Positions 8,386 to 16,378 of a DNA stretch of 64,000 bases are shown in pieces. The translations under genes and the position numbers were made by a program. This DNA comes from an uncultured Bacteroidia bacterium (GTDB lineage Bacteria; Bacteroidota; Bacteroidia; Bacteroidales; UBA932): the NCBI GenBank assembly GCA_902789245.1, contig CADAND010000005.1, positions 93,939-157,938 on the forward strand, given 5' to 3'. Below the pieces are notes generated by a model, which had not been told where the DNA came from, did not search any database, and worked only from the letters and a program-made list of their open reading frames with translations. Within the stretch, counting starts at the first letter, position 1, and every line of letters starts with the position of its first letter.

Positions 8386-9546
8386 TTAGCCGAGGAAGCC
8401 CAGCAGGATACCCGCCGCAACGGCAGAACCGATAACGCCGGCGACATTGGGCGCCATGGCGTGGGTGAGCAGGTGGTTGGAGGGATCCGCCTCGAGGCCG
8501 ACCTGTTCGGACACACGGGCCGCATCCGGCACGGCGGACACGCCGGCGTTGCCGATAAGCGGGTTGATCTTCTTGCCTTCTTTGAGGAAAAGATTCATGA
8601 ATTTCGTGAAGAGCACGCCGAAGGTGGTGGCGATCACGAAGGAGGCAAGACCGAGGCCGAAGATGAGGATGGAACGGCTGTTGAGGAAGACGTCCGCCTG
8701 CGTGGATGCGCCCACGGTCACGCCGATGAGCGTCGTCACGACATCGATCAGCGGACCGCTGGCCGTGGCGGCGAGGCGCTTGGTCACGCCGCTTTCCTTG
8801 AGCAGGTTGCCGAAGAAGAGCATGCCGAGCAGCGGCAGGCCGGAGGGGACGATGAATGCGGTGCAGAGGAAACCGACGATCGGGAAGATGATCTTCTCGC
8901 GCTGGCTCACGACGCGCGGCTTGTTCATGCGGATCACGCGCTCCTTCTTGGTGGTCAGGAGCAGCATGATGGGCTTCTGGATCACAGGGACGAGGGCCAT
9001 GTAGGAGTAGGCCGACACGGCGATGGCGCCCATCAGTTCCGGAGCCAGCTTGGAGCTCAGGAAGATGGCCGTCGGGCCGTCCGCGCCGCCGATGATGCCG
9101 ATGGCTCCCGCCTCATTGGGGGCGAAGCCGAGCACCAGCGAGAGCAGGTAGGCGCCGAAGATGCCCATCTGCGCCGCGGCACCGATCAAGATCAGGCGCG
9201 GCTGCGAGATCAGGGCGCTGAAGTCCGTCATGGCTCCGATGCCCAGGAAGATGAGCGGCGGATACCAGCCGTTCTTCACGCCGTGGTAGAGAATATTCAG
9301 AACGGAGTTCTCTTCGTAGATGCCGATCTTGAGGCCCATGCCGGTCTCAGGATCGAAGAAGAGCGGGATGTTGCCGATGATGATACCGAATCCGATCGGC
9401 ACGAGCAGAAGCGGCTCCCAGTGCTTGACAATACCCAGCGTGATGAAGACCAGACCGATGAAGATCATGATCAGGTGCGCCGGGGTGCAGTTCGCGAAGC
9501 CCGTGAACTGCCAGAACTGCTGGAGACTGTCTAAAACGTTTTCCAT
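8386..9546 (-). CDS. mmdB: Na+-translocating decarboxylase beta subunit (MmdB/OadB)
   Basis: Membrane subunit of a biotin-dependent sodium pump, 386 residues with about ten hydrophobic segments. The segment GIIGGADGPTAIFLSSKLAP contains the conserved GGADGPT of the family, whose Asp takes part in Na+ and proton movement. The protein decarboxylates the carboxy-biotin delivered by the carrier protein and couples this to Na+ export. The start overlaps the stop of the biotin carrier gene by one base. The accompanying carboxyltransferase points to methylmalonyl-CoA as the substrate, as in other Bacteroidales making propionate; oxaloacetate is less likely. Confidence 0.93.
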   Translation of the reverse strand: MENVLDSLQQFWQFTGFANCTPAHLIMIFIGLVFITLGIVKHWEPLLLVPIGFGIIIGNIPLFFDPETGMGLKIGIYEENSVLNILYHGVKNGWYPPLIFLGIGAMTDFSALISQPRLILIGAAAQMGIFGAYLLSLVLGFAPNEAGAIGIIGGADGPTAIFLSSKLAPELMGAIAVSAYSYMALVPVIQKPIMLLLTTKKERVIRMNKPRVVSQREKIIFPIVGFLCTAFIVPSGLPLLGMLFFGNLLKESGVTKRLAATASGPLIDVVTTLIGVTVGASTQADVFLNSRSILIFGLGLASFVIATTFGVLFTKFMNLFLKEGKKINPLIGNAGVSAVPDAARVSEQVGLEADPSNHLLTHAMAPNVAGVIGSAVAAGILLGFLG

Positions 9547-9974
9547 TAAGCGATCGTTACGATGTCAGCACCTTCGAGGACGGAGTCGCCTTGCTTGACA
9601 TGGACGGCGGCGATGGTGCCGTCGCACTCGGCGAGGATCTCGTTCTCCATCTTCATGGCCTCGATGACGGCGACCTTCTGGCCGCGCTTGACGGCCTGGC
9701 CCTCCTTCACGTCAACGGAAATGATGACGCCCGGGAGCGGGGAGCCGATTTTTTTACCGCTGCCGGCTGCAGGTGCAGCGGCGGGGGCGGCGGGAGCGGC
9801 TGCTGCAGCGGGAGCTGCGGCCGGGGCGGCAGCGGCGGGAGCGGCTGCGACTTCGTTTTCGAGTTCGACTTGATAATTGACGCCGTTGACGGTCACATCG
9901 GCGAGTTTGCCTTCAATACCATTGACGGTCACATCGTACTGGTTGCCGCCAATCTTGAACTTGTATGCTTTCAT
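9546..9974 (-). CDS. mmdC: Biotin carboxyl carrier subunit (MmdC-like)
   Basis: 142 residues. An N-terminal beta region (1-40) leads to an Ala/Pro-rich swinging linker (about 43-71) and then a biotinyl domain (75-142). The biotinylation motif EAMKMEN puts the modified Lys at residue 108. The flexible linker carries the biotin between the carboxyltransferase (alpha) and the membrane pump (beta). The gene overlaps both neighbours, which shows tight coupling within the decarboxylase operon. Confidence 0.93.
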   Translation of the reverse strand: MKAYKFKIGGNQYDVTVNGIEGKLADVTVNGVNYQVELENEVAAAPAAAAPAAAPAAAAAPAAPAAAPAAGSGKKIGSPLPGVIISVDVKEGQAVKRGQKVAVIEAMKMENEILAECDGTIAAVHVKQGDSVLEGADIVTIA

Positions 9975-10387
9975 TTGCGGGGTGTTTTTCTGAAATTGAA
10001 CTGTCTGTCGTCCCAGGCGGACGGGGTGCGCCGGAGGGTGATGAAGCCCGGCTCGAGGTCGTGGACGCTCTCCGAGAGGTACAGGTGCAGGGCCGTGGCG
10101 ATGGCCGCCTCGGTCTCGCCGCCCGCCTCTGCGTTCAGCGCCATGGCGATGGCGGCTGCCACTTCACCGGATGGCGCGCCCTTGGAGGCCTTGGGGGCAC
10201 GGGGCTTGCGCTTGAACTTGCCGGAGAAGAGGTTGCCGGAGAAATTGTAGATGAAGTAGAGGACGATGAGCGCGGAGAAGACGACGCTCACGCTGATGAT
10301 CGTGAGGGTCCATCCGTGCGGATCGATCTCGGCCATCCGGTCTCCGCCGGCGGTGAGGGGGAGGAGACTATAAAGGAAGGTTGTCAT
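9971..10387 (-). CDS. OadG-like small membrane subunit of the decarboxylase
   Basis: 138 residues with one membrane helix (about residues 27-50) followed by a basic and then Ala-rich cytoplasmic part, the layout of the gamma/delta assembly subunit that anchors the carboxyltransferase to the beta subunit. The first ATG at 10387 overlaps the alpha gene by 20 bp. An alternative ATG at 10336 (MAEIDPHGW) has GGAG eight bases upstream and no overlap, so the start is uncertain. Sequence similarity in this family is low, and the call rests on size, topology and position. Confidence 0.72.
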   Translation of the reverse strand: MTTFLYSLLPLTAGGDRMAEIDPHGWTLTIISVSVVFSALIVLYFIYNFSGNLFSGKFKRKPRAPKASKGAPSGEVAAAIAMALNAEAGGETEAAIATALHLYLSESVHDLEPGFITLRRTPSAWDDRQFNFRKTPRK

Positions 10388-11930
10388 GCTTCTTCGCGGG
10401 GATTTCCTGTCGTTTGCCTTCGAGGGTGGCGAGGGCGCGGATCACGCGGAAACGCGTGTTGCGCGGCTCGATGACGTCCTCGATATAGCCCTTCTGCGCA
10501 GCCTGGTAAGGGTTGCAGAAGAGGTCGTTGTATTCCTGCTTGCGGGCTTCGGCGATCTCGGCCTGCTTGGCGGGATCGGTCTCGGCCTTCAGCTCTTTGC
10601 CATAGAGGATGCCCACGGCGCCCTCGGCGCCCATCACGGCGATGTTGGCCGTCGGCCAGGCATAGTTGACGTCGCCGCGGAGCTGCTTGCAGCTCATCAC
10701 GATGTGAGCGCCGCCGTAGCTCTTGCGCAGGGTGACGGTGACCTTGGGGACCGTGGCCTCGCCATAGGCGAAGAGGAGCTTGGCGCCGTTGGTGATGATG
10801 GCGCCGTATTCCTGCTGCGTGCCGGGCAGGAAGCCCGGGACGTCCACGAGGGTCACGAGGGGAATGTTGAACGCGTCGCAGAAGCGTACGAAGCGGGCGC
10901 CCTTGCGGGAAGCGTTGATATCCAGCACGCCGGCGAGGACGCCGGGCTGGTTGGCCACGATGCCCACGCTGCGGCCGCCCATGTGGGCGAAGCCGACGAT
11001 GATGTTCTTCGCAAAGTCCTTGTGGACTTCGAAGAAGTCGCCGTCATCCACGATGCTGCGGATCACGCCGTACATGTCGTATGCCTTGTTGGGGTTGTCG
11101 GGGACGATATCGTTGAGTGCGTCGTCCACGCGGCCGACGGGGTCCTGGGTGGGACGCTCGGGGGCGGTGGAGAGATTGTTCTGCGGGAGGTAGGACAGCA
11201 GCTTCTTGATATTGGCGATGCCTTCCTCCTCGGACGCTGCGCTGAAGTGCGCCACGCCGGACTTGGCGGCATGCACCGCGGCGCCGCCGAGGCTCTCCTG
11301 GTCCACGTCCTCGCCCGTGACGGACTTGACGACCGCGGGGCCGGTGAGGAACATGTAGGAAGTGTTCTGCACCATCAGGGTGAAGTCGGTCAGGGCGGGG
11401 GAATACACCGCACCGCCGGCGCAGGGGCCGAAGATGCCGCTGATCTGCGGCACCACGCCGCTGGCAAGGATGTTGCGCTCGAAGATCTCGCCGTAGCCGG
11501 CCAGTGCGTCGATCCCTTCCTGGATGCGGGCGCCGCCTGAATCGTTGAGGCCGATCACCGGTGCGCCGACGCGCACGGCCATATCCATGACCTTGCAGAT
11601 CTTTTCAGACATCGTCTTGCTCAGGGAACCGCCGTTGACGGTGAAATCCTGGGCGAACACGAAGACGAGGCGGCCGTCGATGGTACCCTGTCCGGTCACG
11701 ACGCCGTCGCCGTCCGGATGGGACGCATCCATGCCGAAGTTGGTGCAGCGGTGCTGCACGAACATGTCGAATTCTTCGAAACTGCCCGGATCCAGGAGCT
11801 TCTCGAGCCGCTCGCGGGCGGTGAGCTTGCCCTTCTGGTGCTGGGCGTCGATACGTGCCTGGCCGCCGCCGAGTTTCGCCGTGGCGCGGCGCTCGACCAG
11901 TTCTTGGATTTTATCTTGCTGGAAACTCAT
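10368..11930 (-). CDS. mmdA: Methylmalonyl-CoA decarboxylase alpha subunit (carboxyltransferase)
   Basis: 520 residues from the start [15 protein letters not shown]; the open frame extends 96 bp further upstream, but that part is low-complexity and contains the promoter. It has the two crotonase-like halves of acyl-CoA carboxyltransferases, with GGARIQEG in the N-half, [17 protein letters not shown] and, in the C-half, [15 protein letters not shown] and [11 protein letters not shown]. It moves CO2 from the acyl-CoA to biotin on the carrier subunit. First gene of a four-gene Na+-pump operon. The homologous propionyl-CoA carboxylase beta subunit cannot be excluded from this gene alone, but the beta-pump partner decides in favour of the decarboxylase. 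Confidence 0.92.
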   Translation of the reverse strand: MSFQQDKIQELVERRATAKLGGGQARIDAQHQKGKLTARERLEKLLDPGSFEEFDMFVQHRCTNFGMDASHPDGDGVVTGQGTIDGRLVFVFAQDFTVNGGSLSKTMSEKICKVMDMAVRVGAPVIGLNDSGGARIQEGIDALAGYGEIFERNILASGVVPQISGIFGPCAGGAVYSPALTDFTLMVQNTSYMFLTGPAVVKSVTGEDVDQESLGGAAVHAAKSGVAHFSAASEEEGIANIKKLLSYLPQNNLSTAPERPTQDPVGRVDDALNDIVPDNPNKAYDMYGVIRSIVDDGDFFEVHKDFAKNIIVGFAHMGGRSVGIVANQPGVLAGVLDINASRKGARFVRFCDAFNIPLVTLVDVPGFLPGTQQEYGAIITNGAKLLFAYGEATVPKVTVTLRKSYGGAHIVMSCKQLRGDVNYAWPTANIAVMGAEGAVGILYGKELKAETDPAKQAEIAEARKQEYNDLFCNPYQAAQKGYIEDVIEPRNTRFRVIRALATLEGKRQEIPAKKHDNLPL

Positions 11931-11952
11931 AATTCGGTAATACAAAATCGGA

Positions 11953-11960
11953 CAAATATA
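11953..11960 (-). promoter_or_regulatory. -7 box of the decarboxylase operon
   Basis: TATATTTG on the minus strand, 22 bp upstream of the alpha-subunit ATG. The expected -33 position holds TTTC instead of TTTG. Confidence 0.55.
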
Positions 11961-11976
11961 GAGAATAATCTTTGAA

Positions 11977-12016
11977 AAAAGAAAAAAAAGAGCCGCGTTG
12001 TGCGGCTCTTTTTTCT
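11977..12016 (-). terminator. Terminator of the esterase gene
   Basis: AAAAAAGAGCCGC and GCGGCTCTTTTTT form a 13-bp stem with loop GTTGT, followed by T-rich sequence on the minus strand. Confidence 0.85.
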
Positions 12017-12035
12017 GTCTAATCAAGGTTCCGTG

Positions 12036-13553
12036 CTATTTCTTGCTTTCTTTCATCTTGTTACTGGCCCATTCGATGAAATACTTCATGTTCGGACCGT
12101 CCGTGTGGCCGCCGGCGTGCTGGCGCCAGGCCAGTTCGCCGTCCAGAAGCCCCGTGAGCACCGGCGGCATCTGCTCCTTGCGGTAGTCGTTGGACAGGCC
12201 GAGGTCCTTGGCTCCGAGCAGTTTGAACACTTCGCCGGCGGCGATGGCCGCCTGCCAGCTGCCGTACTGGTCGAGCCACAGGGCATCGCCCTGCTCGGGG
12301 ACGCCGTAGCTGATGAAGACCAGGCGCGGTGCGCAGAGTGCGATGAGCTCGTGGGAGTCCACCGGCAGCATGTCGGCGTTCCAGGCGCCCGTCCTGGACT
12401 CGATGGCGTCATATTTAATATAGTTGCCTGCCATCCAGTGATACTCGCCGGAGTTGGAGAGATTCTCCAGGCCTTCGCCGAAGATGCGGCGGTGCAGCGT
12501 GGCGCCGCCCTTGCCGGAGGATCCGATCAGGCCCATGTAGAAACGCTCCTCGAAGGCGAGGGTGACCAGGGCGGCCTTGCCGTAGCGGGACACGCCCTCG
12601 ATGCCGACGTGCTTGGCGTCGACGTCCGGGTCGGTCTCGAGATAGTCCAGGCCGCGGGCGGCGCCCCAGGCCCAGGCGCGCAGGGACCCCCAGTCGTCCG
12701 GCTTGCGCGGCTGGCCCTTGTTGACCAGACCGATGATGCCGCGGGTGAGCCCGGCGCCGTTGTCCGCCTGGATGCTGGACGGGTCGATCATGGCGTAGCC
12801 CCAGCCGGCGGCGAGCAGCTGCTGGTTGGACGGCGGATCCTGACCCGGGGCGAGCTGCTGCGGGCGGGCGAAGGCTGCAAAGGGATTGGCCGGCTCGAAA
12901 GGCTGCCAGGCCGGATATTTCTTCATCAGGGCGGCCGTCTCCGGATCGTTCTCCAGCAGGCGGCGCAGGACCTTGTTGATGACGGCCATGTCGGCTCCGC
13001 CGGGCTTGACCGGGTTCGGGAGGTTCGCGGCGCCGAACATCATCAGCACCGGGACCGGACCCTCGGCGTTCGCCGGCGTCACGACGACCATCTTGATGTC
13101 CACGTTGATGGACGGGCAGGCGCTGTTGTCCACGTGGCCGACGAGCTGTTTGGCCTTGGCGCGGATCATGCCGACCATCTCGACCTCTTCCGCCTCGACC
13201 GTCCAGGTGACGGACGGAACGTTCTCCGGGACGCGGCCGTAGACCTCGCGCTCGAAGCCTTCGACGATCTCGGGCCGGCGGACTTCCCACCACTGCTTTG
13301 CGGTCGTCACCTTCTTGCCTTTGTCGGTCTTGAGGATCTCGGGCAGCACCGGGTAAGGATTGGCCTTGCTCTCATCATAATTGGCGGCGAAAGGGCTCTT
13401 CTCGTCGGCGTCGAAACCGCGCCGGATGGATTTGATCCCGAGCTGGTCGAGCATGTTCTGGTGGTCCTGTTCGGCCGTGAAAGTGACCGGCTCCTGGGCG
13501 TAGGATGCCATGCAGAACAGGCAGGCGGTGATAAAAAGGAGTGTCTTTTTCAT
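12036..13553 (-). CDS. CE15-like glucuronoyl esterase, secreted
   Basis: 505 residues with a signal peptide (cleavage likely after MASYAQ, residue 20). The alpha/beta-hydrolase nucleophile is Ser322 in EGVSRYGKAAL, close to the G-C-S-R-x-G-K signature of 4-O-methyl-glucuronoyl methylesterases; here Val replaces the usual Cys. His483 in HAGGHTDGPN is the probable catalytic His. Such enzymes cut the ester between glucuronoxylan and lignin. The gene stands alone, but the window has a GH43/GH8 xylan cassette at 34.8 kb. The acetyl-xylan-esterase-like name used for many relatives would also fit; the exact substrate is inference. Confidence 0.82.
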   Translation of the reverse strand: MKKTLLFITACLFCMASYAQEPVTFTAEQDHQNMLDQLGIKSIRRGFDADEKSPFAANYDESKANPYPVLPEILKTDKGKKVTTAKQWWEVRRPEIVEGFEREVYGRVPENVPSVTWTVEAEEVEMVGMIRAKAKQLVGHVDNSACPSINVDIKMVVVTPANAEGPVPVLMMFGAANLPNPVKPGGADMAVINKVLRRLLENDPETAALMKKYPAWQPFEPANPFAAFARPQQLAPGQDPPSNQQLLAAGWGYAMIDPSSIQADNGAGLTRGIIGLVNKGQPRKPDDWGSLRAWAWGAARGLDYLETDPDVDAKHVGIEGVSRYGKAALVTLAFEERFYMGLIGSSGKGGATLHRRIFGEGLENLSNSGEYHWMAGNYIKYDAIESRTGAWNADMLPVDSHELIALCAPRLVFISYGVPEQGDALWLDQYGSWQAAIAAGEVFKLLGAKDLGLSNDYRKEQMPPVLTGLLDGELAWRQHAGGHTDGPNMKYFIEWASNKMKESKK

Positions 13554-13678
13554 ATGGTATGTTTCAAAACGTCCCCTAAGTTAGCGATTTCTCCCTAAAA
13601 ACGAATGGATGTCATTTCGTATCCGGGAAGAAAAATGTTTTATTTTGGGGAAAGCCGATGCTTTTCCGAAAAAATGAC

Positions 13679-13686
13679 TATCTTTG
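13679..13686 (+). promoter_or_regulatory. -7 box of the tRNA gene
   Basis: TATCTTTG, ending 19 bp before the first base of the tRNA. No clear -33 box is present at the expected distance. Confidence 0.5.
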
Positions 13687-13705
13687 CAATCCCTTTCGAG
13701 AGCAT

Positions 13706-13778
13706 CTGGGTGTGGCGCAGTTGGTAGCGCACCTGGTTAGGGACCAGGAGGTCGCTTGTTCGAGTCAAGTCACCCAGA
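13706..13778 (+). tRNA. tRNA-Pro, anticodon AGG
   Basis: 73 nt with all arms: acceptor CTGGGTG/CACCCAG (7 perfect pairs), D stem GCGC/GCGC with loop AGTTGGTA, anticodon stem CCTGG/CCAGG, loop TTAGGGA, T stem GCTTG/CAAGT around TTCGAGT. The anticodon is AGG at 13739-13741, followed by G37. C1-G72 with A73 and G35/G36 are the known proline identity features. CCA is not encoded. An A34 anticodon for proline is uncommon in bacteria and would need deamination to inosine to read more than CCU. Confidence 0.93.
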
Positions 13779-13779
13779 C

Positions 13780-13811
13780 AAAAAGCCACCGCATATCGCG
13801 GTGGTTTTTTT
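13780..13811 (+). terminator. Terminator of the tRNA gene
   Basis: AAAAAGCCACCGC and GCGGTGGTTTTTTT form a stem with a short loop and a run of seven T, immediately after the tRNA. Confidence 0.85.
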
Positions 13812-13890
13812 GGTATTATGCCCCGGACAATCCGGGTGGTTCCTGAGCCTGCCGAAGGACTGACCCGGAATCTCCTCCCCTTTGCCTTTT

Positions 13891-14033
13891 CCGCCGGAAG
13901 CGGGCAGGGAGCTGGCTCCGGAGGAACTCCGTTCCGGTCGCCCTCGGCGCCCTCCACTCCGGCCCCTCCCCCTGCCCGAGTCCGGGGGTGGACACGTCCT
14001 CCGGAGCCAGTCCCTGCCCGCTCTGCCCGGCGG
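13891..14033. repeat. Inverted-repeat element with 25-bp arms
   Basis: Arms at 13900-13925 and 13997-14021 (ends GCGGGCAGGGA and TCCCTGCCCGC; inner parts CTGGCTCCGGAGGA and TCCTCCGGAGCCAG) pair perfectly except for one unpaired base. A second stem CCGCCGG/CCGGCGG lies outside. Size and design are like the element at 58594-58722, but the sequence is different. No open reading frame of its own; a MITE-like element is one explanation. Confidence 0.8.
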
Positions 14034-14055
14034 CGTCCCTTCCCAGTTCTGCCCG

Positions 14056-14135
14056 ACCTGTCATCCTGAGCGCAGCGAAGGATCTCGTCATGCCCGACAC
14101 CCCTCCGTCATGCCCGACCTGATCGGGCATCTCAG
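14056..14135. repeat. Dispersed palindromic repeat, intergenic copy
   Basis: GTCATCCTGAGCGCAGCGAAG is followed by GTCATGCCCGAC and by a hairpin ATGCCCGA-CCTGA-TCGGGCAT. Related sequences recur at 24.3-24.5, 43.98-44.01, 57.57-57.65, 58.33-58.46 and 60.46-60.55 kb. Here it lies between genes. Confidence 0.85.
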
Positions 14136-14154
14136 GCTCCAACCGACGAAGTCG

Positions 14155-14217
14155 GATTCCGTAACAGAAAAAGCCCTAAAACAGTTACGGAATCACGATT
14201 TTGCGATTCCGTAACTG
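14155..14217. repeat. Three copies of a 13-bp motif, two as a hairpin
   Basis: GATTCCGTAACAG (14155), CAGTTACGGAATC (14182, inverted) and GATTCCGTAACTG (14205). The last two form a perfect 13-bp stem with a 10-nt loop ACGATTTTGC. The element lies downstream of the minus-strand lipoprotein gene but lacks a T run, so it is not a typical terminator. Confidence 0.8.
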
Positions 14218-14287
14218 TAAATGCCCGTTTTCTGTTCCCGATTACGGCACTCCGCTTCCCCGGGGCGGTGGCATGCGCCGGGGTCAA

Positions 14288-14851
14288 TTATTCCTCTTCG
14301 GCGTCCTTGCCGAGCAGCTGGAGGTAGCCGGGGATGGCGCGGCCGCCGGCTTTGTGGAGGTCCTTGCGATCTTCGGCCAGGGTGATGACCTCGAAAGCCG
14401 GGGTGACGCTTGCGCAGGCGTCCTGGAATTCCGAATAGTGGCTGTCGGAGACGGCCTTTCCGGTGAAGACGTAATCGTAGTAGGCGATTTCGTCCAGGCG
14501 CTCTTCCATGCCTGCTCTGAGGCTGTCCAGCCCGTTCATGATCTCGCAGGTGCGCAAGATGGCGTCCGAATGGCGCTTGGCGTTCTTCGGCTTGTTCTGC
14601 GAGAGGTATTCCTGGTAGAGTTTGGTCTCCTGCTGGAGCTTGAGCTCATAGACTTTCTGCCGCCGCTCGAACTCCGTCCGGAAGGTGGTGGAATCGATCT
14701 TTTCGATGCGGTATAGCTGGAAGCTGCCTTCTTCTCCCTGGAGAATATAGGCCTCCAGGGCCTCCTGGAGCGGATCGGGTGCCTGCTCCCTGCATCCCGG
14801 CATCAGGATGCAGAGCAGCGGCAGAATCAAAAGTCCGGTGAGCTTTCTCAT
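14288..14851 (-). CDS. Hypothetical lipoprotein
   Basis: 187 residues with a lipoprotein signal, LMPGC (Cys20), so it is probably attached to a membrane on the periplasmic side. The mature part is highly charged and helical (residues 35-140 with coiled-coil character), with no motif I recognise. It lies 9 bp after the DUF4301 gene and is the last member of the recF-DUF721-pdxB-DUF4301 operon. Its function is unknown; nothing in the context ties it to the neighbours' enzymology. Confidence 0.75.
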   Translation of the reverse strand: MRKLTGLLILPLLCILMPGCREQAPDPLQEALEAYILQGEEGSFQLYRIEKIDSTTFRTEFERRQKVYELKLQQETKLYQEYLSQNKPKNAKRHSDAILRTCEIMNGLDSLRAGMEERLDEIAYYDYVFTGKAVSDSHYSEFQDACASVTPAFEVITLAEDRKDLHKAGGRAIPGYLQLLGKDAEEE

Positions 14852-14860
14852 GATAATAAT

Positions 14861-16354
14861 CTATTGATGTGCGTCGCGCAGGAGGTCGAGGACGACCTTG
14901 ACCGGGTTGAAGGTCTCGATCGGGACTTCGACGAAGAGCGTGTTCCAGTCGGACATCGAGCCGTTCCACAGGCCGGGCAGCTCGAGGGCGCGGAGTTCGC
15001 GTCCCTGATAGCTCTTGGAGCTGATCAGGCCGGTCTCTTCGTCCACATAGTCCAGCAGGTTGAACTTGCTGCCGTCATGGCGGCGCAGGCAGCAGACCAG
15101 GTCCACCGGGTTGAAGTGCGTGGCGGAGTTGAGCGCGGCGACGGCCGCAGGGTCGTCGGGATTGATCTGCGCACCCTCAAGGATCTGCAGGGAAGTGGCG
15201 CCGTCCTTGTCACGGATAATGAAGGGACCGCCGCCCGGCTCGCCAAGGTTCTTGACCATGCCGCAGACGCGGATGGGACGGTCAAGTTTGGCGCGCAGCA
15301 TCTCGGCGCGGTCGCGGCTGTCCTTGGGCTCCGGCAACTCGATGCGCAGCTCGTCGTGGAGGAATTCCTCGATCTCGTTGCAGAGCTGCTGGCACTCCGG
15401 CGTGGCGAAGGGATCGTCCTGGACGACATTGTAAACCGGGATATAGGAAGCGTCTGCAATTTCCTTGCGTATCTGCGTGAGCTGGTCCAGCGCGTAGATG
15501 TAGCCGTGGATGCGGTCGCGCAGTTCCAGCGCGCGGCCCATCAGGACCTTCTTCCAGCGGTAGGTCGTGGGCTGCATGCGCTCCACGCAGACGTTGTCGA
15601 TATTCTTGATGGACACGAGCTCCGCGTCCAGCTCGTTCAGATTATAAATCAGGGCGCCGTGGCCCGCCGGGCGGGTCAGGATGCTGCCGTCTTCCTTGAG
15701 GAAGGGCTTGCCCTCGGCGTCCACCGCCAGGGTGTCGGTCTCCTTGGCCTGGTAGGTGAACGTGATGTTGTACTTTACGCCGTAGCGCTGCTCGTAGTCC
15801 GCGCGGATTTCCTCCACGGCGGCCTCGAAGAGGGGCCGGTGCTCCGGGGAGATGGTGACGACGAGGTCCACGCTGCCGTCGGCGTTGCGCATGTAGGCCT
15901 GGCCTTCGACGAAGTGCTCCGCCAGGGCGGTGCGCGTCTCGTCGGCGTAGCGGTGGAATTTCAGCACGCCCTTCGGCTTGGTGCCGTAGGCGAGCCCTGC
16001 GTCGGTGAGGAGCTTGCGGGCGGTGTCGACGGGGTCGAAAGGTGCCTTCCCGAAGACCTCAGGGGAATAGAAAGCGAATTTCTCCAGGTTGGCGGCCAGC
16101 TTCTCCGTGGCCGCGTTGGGGGCGTCGATGCCCGCGAAGATGTCCTTGAACATGCGGGAGGCGGCGCCGGAGGCGGGCACGAACTTGCAGCGGCCGTGCA
16201 CGGTGGCCTGCTCGGCATAGCGGACGGCGGCGTCCTGGGCGGCTTCGTCCAGCACCTCGATTCCATTGCCCGGGATGGCGGGCGCGACGATCTTCAGCCA
16301 GGGGAAGCCCTTGCGGAAGCGCTCGATTTGAGCATTCATAGTGGTTTTGTCCAT
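14861..16354 (-). CDS. DUF4301 family protein
   Basis: 497 residues, cytosolic, beginning with the family's pattern of an ASGAASRMFKD loop at about residues 62-72, which looks like a nucleotide- or phosphate-binding turn similar to that of sugar nucleotidyltransferases. Further conserved stretches are RPAGHGALIYNLNEL and MVKNLGEPGGGPF. DUF4301 proteins occur mainly in Bacteroidetes; I know of no proven function, and a nucleotidyltransferase-like role is only an inference from the loop. The gene follows pdxB by 24 bp. Confidence 0.83.
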   Translation of the reverse strand: MDKTTMNAQIERFRKGFPWLKIVAPAIPGNGIEVLDEAAQDAAVRYAEQATVHGRCKFVPASGAASRMFKDIFAGIDAPNAATEKLAANLEKFAFYSPEVFGKAPFDPVDTARKLLTDAGLAYGTKPKGVLKFHRYADETRTALAEHFVEGQAYMRNADGSVDLVVTISPEHRPLFEAAVEEIRADYEQRYGVKYNITFTYQAKETDTLAVDAEGKPFLKEDGSILTRPAGHGALIYNLNELDAELVSIKNIDNVCVERMQPTTYRWKKVLMGRALELRDRIHGYIYALDQLTQIRKEIADASYIPVYNVVQDDPFATPECQQLCNEIEEFLHDELRIELPEPKDSRDRAEMLRAKLDRPIRVCGMVKNLGEPGGGPFIIRDKDGATSLQILEGAQINPDDPAAVAALNSATHFNPVDLVCCLRRHDGSKFNLLDYVDEETGLISSKSYQGRELRALELPGLWNGSMSDWNTLFVEVPIETFNPVKVVLDLLRDAHQ

Positions 16355-16378
16355 GTGTTATTGTGTTTTATGTGGTTG

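Larger units (their letters stand above)
13812..14287. other. Gene-free region rich in palindromes
   Basis: No convincing gene lies between the tRNA terminator and the lipoprotein stop. The open frames here consist of translated repeats or run antisense to the tRNA. The stretch is a stack of inverted repeats, listed separately: 13891-14033, 14056-14135 and 14155-14217. Confidence 0.75.

Noticed and set aside
13640-13957. Minus-strand open frame with DLTRTSDLLVPNQVRYQ
   Set aside because: It runs antisense through the tRNA-Pro gene and its terminator; such peptides are a known artefact of translated tRNA genes.
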